A DNA stretch of 64,000 nucleotides from Klebsiella pneumoniae (GTDB taxonomy: Bacteria > Pseudomonadota > Gammaproteobacteria > Enterobacterales > Enterobacteriaceae): assembly GCF_000742135.1 (NCBI RefSeq), contig NZ_KN046818.1, positions 1,426,841 to 1,490,840 on the forward strand, read 5' to 3'. The first letter of the stretch is position 1. Every line of letters starts with the position of its first letter. A model generated the notes under the pieces. The model ran no database searches, was not told where the DNA came from, and saw nothing but the letters and a program-made list of their open reading frames with translations. This document shows, piece by piece, positions 19,627 through 29,833 of this stretch. The position numbers were made by a program, and so were the translations under genes.

Positions 19627-19659
19627 AAAAAAACGGCGGGCATCAGGCCCGCCGTTTTT
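19627..19659. terminator. Bidirectional terminator between gntR-type gene and ldtB
   Basis: Perfect stem ACGGCGGGC / GCCCGCCGT around ATCAG, with an A7 run on the left and T5 on the right, serving the convergent regulator and ldtB. Confidence 0.9.
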
Positions 19660-19674
19660 CTTGTCATGCACAAC

Positions 19675-20589
19675 TTAGTTCAGACGCACCGGCATACCGG
19701 AGCGGTTCTGGATAGCCTGCTCAACCACGTTCTGATCGACATCAGACTGGCTGGTAACTGCCTGTACCGGCTGAGTCAGGGTGATCGGCACGATCTCGCC
19801 GCCCTGGAACTGCGCTTCGGTGGTCGACAGCGGGTTGTGCACCTCGATGTAACGGCTGCCGTCCGGCTCGGTGGTCGCTTTTACCGGCTCATCGATAAAC
19901 TGTACGCGGGTGCCGACCGGCACGTTCTCAAACAGGAATTTGATGTCATCGTTACGCAGACGCACGCAGCCGTGGCTCACGCGCAGGCCGATACCGAAGT
20001 TAGCGTTGGTGCCGTGGATGGCGTACAGACGGCCGATATACAGCGCGTACAGCCCCATCGGGTTATCCGGACCGGCCGGTACGACGGCTGGCAGCGGGTT
20101 GCCGGCGGCGGCGTATTCAGCATGCATTTTGGCGGTCGGTGTCCAGGTCGGGCCGGCCTTCTTGCGTTCGACTTTGGTGGTCCAGTTGATCGGCGTATCT
20201 TTACCTAACTGGCCGATACCGATCGGCAGAACGATCACGGTATTGGTGCCTTTCGGGTAGTAGTACAGACGCATTTCCGCGCTGTTGATAATGATCCCTT
20301 CATGCACGGTATCCGGCAGAATCAGCTGCTGAGGGATGTTCAGGACGCTACCGCCCTTCGGCAGGTAAGTATCCACCCCCGGGTTGGCTTCCAGCATGTT
20401 GGAAAGCCCCATCTGATATTTCGCCGCGAAGTATTCCAGCGGCTGTTTGTTATCATCCGGAATGGTAATGACCTGATTCTGACCAACCAAACGGCTGCCA
20501 TCGGTTGGCAAAGGATAGGTGACAGCAGACGCTGTATTGCAAAAGCCTACGATGGCGAAGGCTGCCGCTAAGAGTGTAGATAATTTCAT
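19675..20589 (-). CDS. ldtB: L,D-transpeptidase LdtB
   Basis: LdtB (YbiS) is a periplasmic YkuD-type transpeptidase that attaches Braun lipoprotein to peptidoglycan. The 304-residue precursor has a signal peptide ([22 protein letters not shown]), a LysM-like segment around residues 38-87 and the YkuD catalytic domain, with the active site [10 protein letters not shown]...SHGCVRLRN (His192, His206, Cys208). ATG at 20589 begins the signal peptide; the longer frame to 20712 adds a non-secretory leader. Identity with E. coli YbiS as I remember it is very high. Insensitive to most beta-lactams except carbapenems as a family trait. Confidence 0.96.
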   Translation of the reverse strand: MKLSTLLAAAFAIVGFCNTASAVTYPLPTDGSRLVGQNQVITIPDDNKQPLEYFAAKYQMGLSNMLEANPGVDTYLPKGGSVLNIPQQLILPDTVHEGIIINSAEMRLYYYPKGTNTVIVLPIGIGQLGKDTPINWTTKVERKKAGPTWTPTAKMHAEYAAAGNPLPAVVPAGPDNPMGLYALYIGRLYAIHGTNANFGIGLRVSHGCVRLRNDDIKFLFENVPVGTRVQFIDEPVKATTEPDGSRYIEVHNPLSTTEAQFQGGEIVPITLTQPVQAVTSQSDVDQNVVEQAIQNRSGMPVRLN

Positions 20590-20789
20590 AGTCTTTAATG
20601 TCGTGTGCGAAATCAACGCCACACAGGCCTTTGTTAATGATTGAGACAGTAGATGGGAGCGCATTATATGTGCATTCCGCTGAACAGGTAAATCAGATGT
20701 GTACGAAATCACATTTTTTTCCCTGTCGCCTCGGCTGCCGCGGTCCGGCAGGCGGCCGAAGCATCGCTCGCCGCGCGGGTAAAGGGCGG

Positions 20790-21575
20790 TTACTCTTCCA
20801 GCAGCCGGGCCTGCAGCGCGGCGCGAACCGGCGCGGTAAGCTGGTACTCTGCCGCCAGCCAGGCGTCGACGGTGCCATAGCGCTGGTGAATAGCCGACAG
20901 CGCGGCGGCGAGATAGGACTCTTTTACCGTCAGAATATCCGCCAGGCTTTGGCGCCCCTGGGCAGTGAGGTCGTTGCCGAGCAGCTCCAACATCCAGGCC
21001 TCCACCTGCGTCAGCATGCCGTGGGTAAGGAGATACTCCTCCATCACCGTTTCGCTGTCGCAGCCGACGGCGAACAGCGTTAACGCGCAGCCGACGCCGG
21101 TGCGATCTTTGCCGACCGCGCAGTGTTGCAGTAAAGCGCCTTCAAAAGGCGTGGTCAGCCAGGCGGCGAGCTGGCGATAGGCCGGGTTGTTAAACGGCAG
21201 CTGGCGGTAGAGTTGCAGCATAAACTGCTCGCCGTTCAGCGCGTTAAGGGTGGCGGCATTCAGCTCGGTGACCTTCGCATTTACCTCGCTCACCGGCGGA
21301 TTGGCCGGCGCGTTAAGATAATGGGTAAGCGGGCTAAGCTTGTCCGGAGTACGGGCTACCTCTCCGGGGTCGCGATAGTCGAGCACCCGGCTGAGCGGCA
21401 AAGTATCGAGGTGGTTGAGATCCTCCGCCGTTAACCGGTTTAGCGCGCCGGATCGCAATAGCTTGCCGCTGCGGACGCGGCGTCCGTCGGCGGCAAGCTG
21501 GCCGCCCAGGTCGCGAAAATTGATGCCGCCCTGCAGGGATAAAAAAGCCGGGTGTCGCGATAGGCTGCTGGTCAT
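20790..21575 (-). CDS. Tyrosine-phosphatase-like protein (Y_phosphatase3 family)
   Basis: The 261-residue protein contains the Cys-based phosphatase P-loop [10 protein letters not shown] (C152, R158), of the HCxxGKDRTG type seen in tyrosine/lipid phosphatases such as MptpB and LipA. FRDLGG near residue 20 is the other family signature, and DYRDPGE (67-73) is the usual substrate-binding strand. No signal peptide is seen. ATG at 21575 follows AAGGAGTCCC; the longer frame lacks such a site. It lies between ldtB and divergent ybiT and is not at this position in E. coli K-12. The substrate (phosphotyrosine, phosphoinositide or sugar phosphate) is unknown. Confidence 0.85.
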   Translation of the reverse strand: MTSSLSRHPAFLSLQGGINFRDLGGQLAADGRRVRSGKLLRSGALNRLTAEDLNHLDTLPLSRVLDYRDPGEVARTPDKLSPLTHYLNAPANPPVSEVNAKVTELNAATLNALNGEQFMLQLYRQLPFNNPAYRQLAAWLTTPFEGALLQHCAVGKDRTGVGCALTLFAVGCDSETVMEEYLLTHGMLTQVEAWMLELLGNDLTAQGRQSLADILTVKESYLAAALSAIHQRYGTVDAWLAAEYQLTAPVRAALQARLLEE

Positions 21576-21753
21576 GGGACTCCTTATAAATACGTACAGA
21601 ATAACCGTTTGAGCGCGGGTTTCCGGCTCATCTGACAAAGACCTTAGCACAAGCGCCGCGGTGGAATTTACCGCAGGCCGTGAAAAGTGTGTCATTTGCT
21701 GGCATAATGTCTGCTGTATCACACCCCTCATACTCTTTTTTCAGGATATCCCC

Positions 21754-23346
21754 GTGCTAGTATCCAGCAACGTTACCATGCAGTTTGGCAGTAAGCCGCT
21801 GTTCGAAAATATCTCCGTTAAATTTGGCGGCGGCAACCGTTATGGTCTGATCGGCGCCAACGGCAGCGGTAAATCGACCTTTATGAAGATCCTCGGCGGC
21901 GATCTCGAACCGACGCTGGGCAACGTTTCTCTCGACCCGAACGAGCGCATCGGTAAGCTGCGTCAGGATCAGTTCGCCTTTGAAGCGTTCACCGTGCTGG
22001 ATACGGTCATCATGGGCCACGGCGAGCTGTGGGAAGTGAAGCAGGAGCGCGATCGCATCTACGCCCTCGCTGAGATGAGCGAAGAAGATGGCTACAAAGT
22101 GGCCGACCTGGAAGTCAAATATGGCGAAATGGACGGCTACTCGGCGGAAGCGCGCGCCGGCGAACTGCTGCTCGGCGTCGGCATTCCGGTTGAACAGCAT
22201 TATGGCCCGATGAGCGAAGTCGCGCCGGGCTGGAAGCTGCGCGTCCTGCTGGCGCAGGCGCTGTTTTCCAATCCGGATATCCTGCTGCTCGATGAACCGA
22301 CCAACAACCTGGACATCGACACCATTCGCTGGCTGGAGCAGACGCTGAACGATCGCGACAGCACCATGATTATCATTTCGCACGACCGTCACTTCCTTAA
22401 CATGGTCTGCACCCACATGGCGGATCTCGACTACGGCGAGCTGCGCGTGTATCCGGGCAACTACGACGAATACATGACCGCGGCCACCCAGGCGCGTGAG
22501 CGTCTGCTGGCGGACAACGCCAAGAAAAAAGCGCAGATTGCGGACCTGCAGTCCTTCGTTAGCCGCTTCAGCGCCAACGCCTCTAAATCGCGTCAGGCCA
22601 CCTCGCGCGCGCGCCAGATTGACAAAATCAAGCTGGAAGAGGTTAAAGCCTCCAGCCGTCAGAACCCATTTATCCGCTTCGAGCAGGATAAGAAACTGTT
22701 CCGTAACGCGCTAGAAGTGGAAGCCCTTACCAAAGGCTTTGATGAAGGTCCGCTGTTCAAAAACGTCAACCTGCTGCTGGAAGTGGGCGAAAAGATCGCC
22801 ATTCTGGGCGCCAACGGCGTGGGTAAATCCACCATGCTGAAAACCCTGGTAGGCGAACTGCAGCCGGACAACGGCAGCGTGAAATGGTCTGAAAACGCGC
22901 AAATCGGCTACTACGCGCAGGACCATGAGTACGAGTTCGAAAACGACCTGACGGTCTTCGAATGGATGAGCCAGTGGAAGCAGGAAGGCGACGACGAGCA
23001 GGCAGTACGCAGCATCCTCGGCCGTCTGCTGTTTAGCCAGGACGATATCAAAAAGCCGGCGAAGGTGCTTTCCGGTGGCGAGAAAGGGCGCATGCTGTTC
23101 GGTAAGCTGATGATGCAGAAGCCAAACATCCTGGTGATGGACGAACCGACCAACCACCTGGATATGGAGTCGATTGAATCGCTGAACATGGCGCTGGAGA
23201 TGTATCAGGGCACCCTGATCTTTGTCTCCCACGACCGTGAGTTTGTCAGCTCGCTGGCGACCCGCGTCCTGGAGATCACTCCGGACCGCGTGATCGACTT
23301 CAGCGGCAACTACGAAGACTACCTGCGCAGCAAAGGTATCGAGTAA
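21754..23346 (+). CDS. ybiT: YbiT, ABC-F family ATPase
   Basis: ABC-F proteins are soluble tandem-ATPase translation factors that act at the ribosomal E site. The 530-residue protein has two ABC cassettes: Walker [10 protein letters not shown] and GANGVGKST, both followed by [14 protein letters not shown] Walker B boxes, and the charged linker ([16 protein letters not shown]...) between. The GTG start at 21754 follows AGGATATCCCC and gives exactly the E. coli-length protein; a longer frame to 21661 runs through the promoter region. Followed by REP-like repeats. Confidence 0.95.
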   Translation: MLVSSNVTMQFGSKPLFENISVKFGGGNRYGLIGANGSGKSTFMKILGGDLEPTLGNVSLDPNERIGKLRQDQFAFEAFTVLDTVIMGHGELWEVKQERDRIYALAEMSEEDGYKVADLEVKYGEMDGYSAEARAGELLLGVGIPVEQHYGPMSEVAPGWKLRVLLAQALFSNPDILLLDEPTNNLDIDTIRWLEQTLNDRDSTMIIISHDRHFLNMVCTHMADLDYGELRVYPGNYDEYMTAATQARERLLADNAKKKAQIADLQSFVSRFSANASKSRQATSRARQIDKIKLEEVKASSRQNPFIRFEQDKKLFRNALEVEALTKGFDEGPLFKNVNLLLEVGEKIAILGANGVGKSTMLKTLVGELQPDNGSVKWSENAQIGYYAQDHEYEFENDLTVFEWMSQWKQEGDDEQAVRSILGRLLFSQDDIKKPAKVLSGGEKGRMLFGKLMMQKPNILVMDEPTNHLDMESIESLNMALEMYQGTLIFVSHDREFVSSLATRVLEITPDRVIDFSGNYEDYLRSKGIE

Positions 23347-23356
23347 TCCCTGTCCG

Positions 23357-23453
23357 TTACCCGGGTAGCGGCTACGCCTTACCCGGGCGACACGCGGTGC
23401 CGTTTTTTTGTCGGGTGGCGGCTAACGCCTTACCCGACCTACGGTTCTTGCGA
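23357..23453. repeat. REP-like repeat pair after ybiT
   Basis: Two related imperfect palindromes in the same orientation: ACCCGGGTAGCGGCTACGCC followed by TTACCCGGG, and GTCGGGTGGCGGCTAACGCC followed by TTACCCGAC, joined by a stretch with T7. The pattern (GGTGGCGGCTAACGCCTTACC core) is that of enterobacterial repetitive extragenic palindromes, which often stabilise or terminate the upstream mRNA. Between convergent ybiT and the GH31 gene. Confidence 0.75.
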
Positions 23454-23501
23454 CCTGCCTTTAATGTCTTCACCGCGCTGGCTGAAACTACCGGCCTATG
23501 G

Positions 23502-25865
23502 TCAGAACCTCCACTCCGTTCCTTCAACGCCATTCACCAGCAGCTTACGCTTTTCTCCTACCGGTAATGACAGCTTCAGCGCTTTCCACGCCGGGCGATA
23601 GTTGCCGCGGGCGTTGATATCCAGGTTTATGCTGCTGGCGCTGCAGGTCATTTCCCACTCCAGCCATAGCGCATCCCCCTGTTTATAGCCCCAGCTTTCG
23701 CCGTCGTCTTCAAACAGCAGACCGCGGGTTGAGCCGGTACCTTTCAGCGGGAACAGCTGCAGTTCGCGACGATCGTCTTTTTGCGCATCGACATGGCTGA
23801 TACGTTCACTAAGCGGCAGACCGGCGCCGGCGCGGACCAACAGCGGCAGTTTTTCCAGCGGCGCGTCCAGCGTCACCCACTGGCCGCCGGCGAACCACTG
23901 ATGGCTGTAGAAATCGTACCAACCGGCCTGATTATCTGGCAGCCATACTTCACGCTGGCGGGCGCCCGGATCGACCACGCTGGCCACCAGCAGGTCGCGG
24001 CCCAGCAGGAAGTCATCGCATTCGGCGAAGGTCTGCGCATCGTGCTGGTGATCGAGGAAGGTCGGGCGGAGCATCGGCTCATCATCAGCATGCGCCTGCC
24101 ATAGCAGAGTGTACAGATAGGGCAGCAGGCGGTAGCGCAGCTCAATGGCTGAGCGGATCGCCGGAGTGATGGCCGGATACATCCATGTTTCGTTTACCGT
24201 CTGGTCGTCATTCCACGAGTGAATGGTAAAGCGCGGATGCATGACGCCATTTTGTACCCAGCGCACAAACAGTTCCGGCTCGGGTTTATCGCCGGAGAAA
24301 CCGCCGACGTCGTGGCCGACGTTAAACAGCCCGGAAAGGCTCATCCCTAGGCCCATGCGGATGTTATAGCGCAGCGTATCCCAGTTGGTGCGGTTGTCGC
24401 CGCTCCAGGTCTGGACGTAGCGCTGCATCCCGGCGCAGCCGGAGCGGGAGATCAGATATGGGCGCTTTTGCGGCGCAAAGCGCTGCTGGGCTTCCAGCGA
24501 GGCGCGCATCATCAACAGCGGCATCACCGGGCGAATATGTTTGATGGCGATTTCGCGGCCAAAGCCGTAGCAGCGGGCTTCGCCGTCCCATACTTCGTAT
24601 TCGTTATTATCGTTCCAGGTCGAATCGATGCCCATCTCCAGTAGCTGGGTGGTCACGCCTTCCTGCCACCAGGCCACGGTTTGCGGATTGGTGAAATCGA
24701 GATGCGACCCTTCATCATCCCAGAAGCTGGAACGCTCCGGAGCGTCAGTTTGCGAATCGCGAATGAAGAGACCGCGCTCCGCCACCTCGCCGTAGCGCGG
24801 GTGATCCTGCAGCAGGCACGGTTTGATATTGGCGGCCAGCTTCAGCCCGGCATCGTGAAACGACTGGCTCATCACTTTGGGCTGCGGCACCTTGTCGTAG
24901 TTCCAGTTAAAGACGTAGCGCTTGCCGTTGATTGAGGTATAGCCGGAAGAGAGCTGGAACGAATCGCAGGGGATCGCGTGCTGCTCGCACAGGCGGATAA
25001 AGTTCATCAGCTGATTTTGCGCATCCGGCGCGTCGGTATAGTGCATGGTGGAGCCGCTGTAGCCGAGGCTCCATTTGGGTCCAAACAGCGTTTTACCGGT
25101 CAGGCGAACGAAGGCTTTGGTCACATCCAGCACCTGCTTACCGGTAAACAGGTAATAATCGATGTCGCCGGCTTCCGCCTGCCAGCGGCGATAGGCGGTG
25201 TGGTAGTTGTCGATCTCGTTCCCCAGATCCAGCCAGCAGCTGCTCAGGTTGTCATAGAACAGGCCGTAGCTGATATCGCTGCGCTGGGTGATGGTGAACG
25301 GAATATGTTTATACAGCGGGTCAGTGCTGACGGCGTTGTAGCCCATGGCATCGAGGTTACGCATCTCATAGCGTTTACCGGTGCGCTGCAGGTCGCCGGC
25401 CTTTTCGCCCAGGCCGTAAAAACGCTCATCTTTGCGGCGGCTCAGATAATGGGCGACGCCGTCGCCGTGGGCATTCGCCAGGTAGGCGCTGGTCGGACGG
25501 TCATTGGCAAGCGGCTGCCATTCGCCGGCCTCGTCGCGATAGCTCCACTCCAGCCACAGCGGCTGGTGAACGGTGACGCGCAGCTGGCGGGTGGCGATAG
25601 TCAGCGTATCGCCCTCCTGGGCCAGCTGCCAGGCCGGGAGACTAAAACCGCTGAGGTCATCCCGGGCGCGGCCTTCCCACGGCACATCCTGCTGCGGAGC
25701 GATGCTCCAGGTGCGATCCAGCGCCAGCTGGCCCTGGCGTTTTAGCAGGACGCGGAACAAATTCTCTTCCAGTACATACAGGCACAGGGTGTGCTGGCCA
25801 TCGACCGTCAGTTCAACGTGATGCTCCAGCTGTTGATGCAAACTCCAGTGTTTCAGCGTCTTCAT
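23502..25865 (-). CDS. GH31 alpha-glucosidase/alpha-glycosidase
   Basis: Glycoside hydrolase family 31 enzyme of 787 residues; no signal peptide, so it acts in the cytoplasm. The catalytic core shows GYSGSTMHY, the nucleophile aspartate in STWNDNNEYE (D419) and the acid/base aspartate in TWSGDNRTNW (D490), then MHPRFTIHSW. N-terminal and C-terminal beta-sandwich domains flank it. It is 15 bases downstream of an MFS permease gene and probably in one operon under the divergent LacI-type regulator. The nucleophile context (WNDNNE) resembles alpha-glucosidases more than alpha-xylosidases. Exact substrate is not known. Absent here in E. coli K-12. Confidence 0.87.
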   Translation of the reverse strand: MKTLKHWSLHQQLEHHVELTVDGQHTLCLYVLEENLFRVLLKRQGQLALDRTWSIAPQQDVPWEGRARDDLSGFSLPAWQLAQEGDTLTIATRQLRVTVHQPLWLEWSYRDEAGEWQPLANDRPTSAYLANAHGDGVAHYLSRRKDERFYGLGEKAGDLQRTGKRYEMRNLDAMGYNAVSTDPLYKHIPFTITQRSDISYGLFYDNLSSCWLDLGNEIDNYHTAYRRWQAEAGDIDYYLFTGKQVLDVTKAFVRLTGKTLFGPKWSLGYSGSTMHYTDAPDAQNQLMNFIRLCEQHAIPCDSFQLSSGYTSINGKRYVFNWNYDKVPQPKVMSQSFHDAGLKLAANIKPCLLQDHPRYGEVAERGLFIRDSQTDAPERSSFWDDEGSHLDFTNPQTVAWWQEGVTTQLLEMGIDSTWNDNNEYEVWDGEARCYGFGREIAIKHIRPVMPLLMMRASLEAQQRFAPQKRPYLISRSGCAGMQRYVQTWSGDNRTNWDTLRYNIRMGLGMSLSGLFNVGHDVGGFSGDKPEPELFVRWVQNGVMHPRFTIHSWNDDQTVNETWMYPAITPAIRSAIELRYRLLPYLYTLLWQAHADDEPMLRPTFLDHQHDAQTFAECDDFLLGRDLLVASVVDPGARQREVWLPDNQAGWYDFYSHQWFAGGQWVTLDAPLEKLPLLVRAGAGLPLSERISHVDAQKDDRRELQLFPLKGTGSTRGLLFEDDGESWGYKQGDALWLEWEMTCSASSINLDINARGNYRPAWKALKLSLPVGEKRKLLVNGVEGTEWRF

Positions 25866-25880
25866 ATCTTACATCCACTC

Positions 25881-27182
25881 TCAGGCGCGCTTGGCGCGAC
25901 GTTCAGCAATAAATGCCACCAGGAAAACGGCGCCAATCAGGTCAAAGAAACCCATGGCGATAAATAGCGGGTTGAAGCCGATTTTGTCGGCGGTCACCCC
26001 GATTAATAACGAGAACAAGAAGCTGGCGATCCACGCTGCGGAGCCGCGCATACCGTTGACCGTCGCCATTTGTCCCTTGTCGAAAGACTCCACCACCAGC
26101 GCGCTGAGCATGCAGGAGATGATCTGATGGCCGAAGCCGCCAATGGAGATCAGGATGATGGTGATATAGGGATCGCGGGTGATGGCGACGAGGGCCAGGG
26201 AGAGCATCAGGAACGCGCCGGTTACCGAGCTGGCGATCACCGAGTTCACTCGCGTACAGCCGAACCAGCGAACATACAGGCGGGTGAGGTAGCCGCTGAC
26301 CACGCTGCCGAGATCGGCGGCGAGAAACGGCAGCCAGGCGAACATGGCGATCTGCTTCAAATCCATGCCGTGCTCTTTCGCCAGGTACAGCGGCACCCAG
26401 AAACTCAGCACCGCCCAGGCGGGCTCGGCCATAAAGGCGGGAATGGCGATCCCGTAGAAACGTTTATTTTTCGAGACGGTTTTGAGCGCGGTAAAGAAGG
26501 GCTGTTTTACCGGCGGGGCTTCGTTATCCTGTTTGATGTACTCCAGCTCGCTTTTGCTGAGATTGGGGTGCTTTTCCGGGGTCTGATAGAAGGCCCACCA
26601 TAGTACTACCCACAGTAGCGCCAGCGCGCCGGTAAACATAAATGCCCCTTGCCAGCCGAAGGAGGCGTGGGCGAAGTAGATGATCGGCGGGGCCAGCATC
26701 GCGCCGATGGAGAACCCAACGCCAGCCCAGCCGGCGGCAATCGGGCGTTCAGATTTCGGAAACCATTCGCCGATGGTTTTGGCGTTGGCCGGAGTAGCGG
26801 CCGCCTCGGCCCCACCCATAAAGAAGCGCAACATAGCCAGGTGCAGCCAGCTACCGGCCCCGGCGTGGGCGATACAGGCCAGCGCCCACAGGGTGGCGCA
26901 GATCATAAAGCCAAGCTTCAGGCCGATGACGTCGATAAGCCAGCCGCACAGCGGCTGGAAAATCGTGTAAGCCAGCTGAAACGCGCCGACGATCCACGAG
27001 TATTGTTCGGTAGTAATGCCGAGGGTCGCTTTCAGTTCCGGCGCGATAATTCCCAGCGAGTTGCGTGTGATGTAGTTGACGGTAACGCCAAGTAAAAACA
27101 GGACCAGCACCCACCAGCGCAGGTTTTTCACTACCCGGCGCGTTTTGCTGACGGCGATATCATTGTTGAGGCCTTGACTCAT
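25881..27182 (-). CDS. MFS transporter, anion:cation symporter (ExuT-like)
   Basis: Twelve-span major facilitator of 433 residues. YITRNSLGIIAPELKATLGIT and the motif WLIDVIGLKLGF are typical of the anion:cation symporter branch that includes hexuronate, galactonate and glucarate carriers. NAKTIGEWFPKSERPIAAGW (about 131-150) is a strong mark of that branch. ATG at 27182 follows GGAG; the longer frame upstream is not supported. It precedes the GH31 gene and likely imports its substrate. That an acid-sugar type carrier is paired with an alpha-glycosidase hints at an acidic alpha-glycoside, which is inference. Confidence 0.85.
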   Translation of the reverse strand: MSQGLNNDIAVSKTRRVVKNLRWWVLVLFLLGVTVNYITRNSLGIIAPELKATLGITTEQYSWIVGAFQLAYTIFQPLCGWLIDVIGLKLGFMICATLWALACIAHAGAGSWLHLAMLRFFMGGAEAAATPANAKTIGEWFPKSERPIAAGWAGVGFSIGAMLAPPIIYFAHASFGWQGAFMFTGALALLWVVLWWAFYQTPEKHPNLSKSELEYIKQDNEAPPVKQPFFTALKTVSKNKRFYGIAIPAFMAEPAWAVLSFWVPLYLAKEHGMDLKQIAMFAWLPFLAADLGSVVSGYLTRLYVRWFGCTRVNSVIASSVTGAFLMLSLALVAITRDPYITIILISIGGFGHQIISCMLSALVVESFDKGQMATVNGMRGSAAWIASFLFSLLIGVTADKIGFNPLFIAMGFFDLIGAVFLVAFIAERRAKRA

Positions 27183-27254
27183 AGCACACTCCACAAGACG
27201 TTTGTAGGGGGAAAGTGACGGTCTCACTCCCTGAGCGGTCACGTAGATTTATTA

Positions 27255-27268
27255 ACTATTTGAATAGT
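27255..27268. promoter_or_regulatory. Candidate operator in the MFS/lacI-type divergent promoter region
   Basis: Dyad ACTATT-TG-AATAGT lies 73 bases before the MFS start. A second dyad, ATGAAA-ATTC-TTTCAT (27441-27456), lies 26 bases before the regulator start. Either could bind the LacI-type regulator, though neither has the usual central CG of that family. The rest of this 300-base intergenic stretch shows no gene. Confidence 0.4.
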
Positions 27269-27481
27269 CTATTTTTTATCTCAGCATCATTGGTATAACT
27301 AGTATGGGAGATGTTGGACCAATTCAGGCTAGGGCAGAAAAATCGTCTGGCAAAGCGCTATTTATGCAAGTTTTTTCATGAAATGAGCGAGATCGCATAT
27401 TTGACAGCGGAATTTGCTTGTAACGTGTGCTTTGGCGATTATGAAAATTCTTTCATTTTTCAATCGGAGCTGGATCACAAA

Positions 27482-28555
27482 ATGGATAAAAAGCTGCGCG
27501 TCGCCGAAATTGCCGCCCGCACCGGGCTATCGCCCAGCACCGTTTCACGCGTCCTGGCCGGGAAAGCGAATACCAGCGACAAGGCGCGCCGGGCGGTGCT
27601 GGACTGCGCCCGCGAGCTGGGTGTCATGCAGGGGTTGGCCGCCGGGCGTCTGCTGCTCAATCATCTGCTGGTGTTTGCCCCGCAACGCGCATTCGATGAG
27701 CGATCGGATATCTTCTACTACCGGGTGATCCAGAGCATCAATAACGCGCTGGCGGCGCATGAAGTGCGCCTGCGCTACTGCGCGCTGGACGAGAACGACA
27801 GCGACGCCAATCTGTTTCTTGCCCGCATGAATGAACCTGAGACCCAGGCCGCGGTGCTGCTGGGGATCGACGATCCGCATATTCATGGCCTGGCGGCGGA
27901 TCTGGGCAAACCCTGCGTATTGATCAACTGTCGGGATGAAGGGATGCGGCTGCCGTCCATCGCTCCCGATCATCGGCTGATCGGCCAGTGCGCGGCCCGC
28001 TATCTGTTTGATATGGGGCATCGGGCGGTGATGAACGTGATGTGCCTGCGCCGCTATACCATGGAGCTGCGGCTGGGGGGGATTCAGGAGGCGTGGCGCG
28101 CGCGTAATCTGCGCTTTACCGCCAGCCGGGATCTTATCAGCGTCGCCAACTTTAGCGCCAGAGAGACGGAAGAGCAGGTGGGCGCCTGGCTTGACGGCTT
28201 ACAGGGCAGGCCGTTGCCCACCGCCTTCCTGGTGGGCGGCGATTTTATGGCCGCCGGCACCGTCAGCGCATTGCAAAAGCGTGGCCTGCGGGTGCCGCAG
28301 GATGTCTCGGTGATGAGCATTGACGGATTTAATCTGGCGGCGATTCAGGAGGTGCCGCTGACCGCGGTGCATGTGCCGCGGGATGAGCTGGGCAGCGAGG
28401 CGGTGCATCTCCTGCAGCAGCGCCTGCTGCGCCCGGAGGCGCCGCACGGCTCGCTACTGCTGCATGGCACGCTGGTGGTACGCGATTCGGTACGGCGGAT
28501 CCGGCCGGGCAAAGGCCATACCGCCGTCGAGCCGCAGGGGCTGTATGACGATTAG
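27482..28555 (+). CDS. LacI-family transcriptional regulator
   Basis: The 357-residue protein has an N-terminal LacI helix-turn-helix (VAEIAARTGLSPSTVSRVLA, residues about 6-25) and hinge region, then a periplasmic-binding-protein-like effector domain with DVSVMSIDGFNLA and PLTAVHVPRDELG. ATG at 27482 places the helix-turn-helix at the very N-terminus as in the family. An upstream in-frame start at 27311 would add 57 atypical residues. It is divergent from the MFS-GH31 pair, which it likely controls in response to the sugar. Confidence 0.9.
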   Translation: MDKKLRVAEIAARTGLSPSTVSRVLAGKANTSDKARRAVLDCARELGVMQGLAAGRLLLNHLLVFAPQRAFDERSDIFYYRVIQSINNALAAHEVRLRYCALDENDSDANLFLARMNEPETQAAVLLGIDDPHIHGLAADLGKPCVLINCRDEGMRLPSIAPDHRLIGQCAARYLFDMGHRAVMNVMCLRRYTMELRLGGIQEAWRARNLRFTASRDLISVANFSARETEEQVGAWLDGLQGRPLPTAFLVGGDFMAAGTVSALQKRGLRVPQDVSVMSIDGFNLAAIQEVPLTAVHVPRDELGSEAVHLLQQRLLRPEAPHGSLLLHGTLVVRDSVRRIRPGKGHTAVEPQGLYDD

Positions 28556-29817
28556 ACCGGCATACCCAGCGCCCGTTTGCCGTGGATATTCAGATCCTCC
28601 AGGGTGAAGCGCCCCTGCCAGCTGGCTTCATAGTCCTCGCGCGGGAAATCCCCCGGCGAGGCGCCTTTTTCCAGGGCGATTTTCACTTTCTGCGCGTAGG
28701 CGAGGTTCTTCTCGCACATCGGCGCGGCCGGAATGTACATCACATTTCCCCAGCCCTGCTGATTTTCCACCGGCGCCACCGAGTGAATGATGTCGCAGTG
28801 CCACCAGACGGAGTCCCCGGCATTCAGCGCTGGAATCGAGCTTAACGCTTTAATTAAGAGCGGGTGCCACTGCTCAGAGATCGGCAGCACTCTGCCCGGC
28901 GCAACGCCGCACAGCTCATCTTCCGGCACATCGTCGAGCAGGGGGCGCAGCAGCACATAAGCCATCGCCTCCGGGATCGGCACCACGTGCAGCAGCCCCT
29001 GACCCGGGATCATGTCCGACAGCGCGGTCCAGCCCTGGAAGGTGCGGAACACCGAGCATTTGGTGGTGTTGTCGACGGTATACTCTTCCACTTCGGTACG
29101 GTGCGCGGCGTCCCACGGGTCGTAGGCGTCGATATTGCCATTAAAAACGTTGGCGAAAACCTGCTGATAGGCGGGAAGCAGCCAGCGCTCCAGCGCGCCG
29201 GAATCGGTATGCGCCCCCAGCCCCTTCGAAGTGGTTCCCGGCGGGCGGCGGCGGATGCGGTCGGGATAGATCACGCTGACGTCCGGATCGAACCAGCGTT
29301 TGCCATTCTGTTCAAAACGCCACAGGCGGTTGAGGAAAGATTGCACCGCCGCCATTTCATCGCTCTGCCGCGCCTGCATTTGCGAGGGCGACCAGTAGAT
29401 CGGGTAGATCTCCGGGCGCGAAGCCTCCAGCGAACCGAAGAAGCTGTCGCCAGGCCCTTTGTAAACATCGTCGAAATGGTTGCGATCCAGATATTCCAGC
29501 ATCGCGGTATCCCACGCCAGCGCCTGTTCGCGTGGGAAGTGGCCTTTAATCACCGCGCAGCCACGGCGCTTAATGGCCGCGCGCTGCTCATCGCTCACTG
29601 TTCCTTCGGCGATATCGCGGAACGGAATGGTTGGCCAGACCTCCTGGCCTGCGGCTTTCAGTGTCTCAATCTCCTGCAGCCGCTCGCTGATGCGCGCTGA
29701 GAGCTTATCGAACACCGCCTGGACGTCGCCAATTTGCGCCCGCAGGGCCTGTTTCATCTGGCGAATCGCCGCTTTGTGATCGGCGGGAAGTGTTTCGTGG
29801 GTCGGGAGAGCAGCCAT
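28552..29817 (-). CDS. ybiU: YbiU, DUF1479 protein (Fe/2-oxoglutarate-dioxygenase-like fold)
   Basis: The 421-residue protein closely matches E. coli YbiU along its length. DUF1479 proteins have a double-stranded beta-helix fold with a likely iron site; here the candidate ligands are the HxD of GAHTDSGALERWL and the later histidine in WWHCDIIHSVAP. Substrate and reaction are not known. Its last four bases overlap the end of the LacI-type gene on the other strand. Upstream, a 14-bp dyad of the type shared with ybiV and ybiY sits 17 bases before the ATG, right at a TATACT -10 box. Confidence 0.9.
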   Translation of the reverse strand: MAALPTHETLPADHKAAIRQMKQALRAQIGDVQAVFDKLSARISERLQEIETLKAAGQEVWPTIPFRDIAEGTVSDEQRAAIKRRGCAVIKGHFPREQALAWDTAMLEYLDRNHFDDVYKGPGDSFFGSLEASRPEIYPIYWSPSQMQARQSDEMAAVQSFLNRLWRFEQNGKRWFDPDVSVIYPDRIRRRPPGTTSKGLGAHTDSGALERWLLPAYQQVFANVFNGNIDAYDPWDAAHRTEVEEYTVDNTTKCSVFRTFQGWTALSDMIPGQGLLHVVPIPEAMAYVLLRPLLDDVPEDELCGVAPGRVLPISEQWHPLLIKALSSIPALNAGDSVWWHCDIIHSVAPVENQQGWGNVMYIPAAPMCEKNLAYAQKVKIALEKGASPGDFPREDYEASWQGRFTLEDLNIHGKRALGMPV

Positions 29818-29833
29818 AATAACCTCGCTGTAC

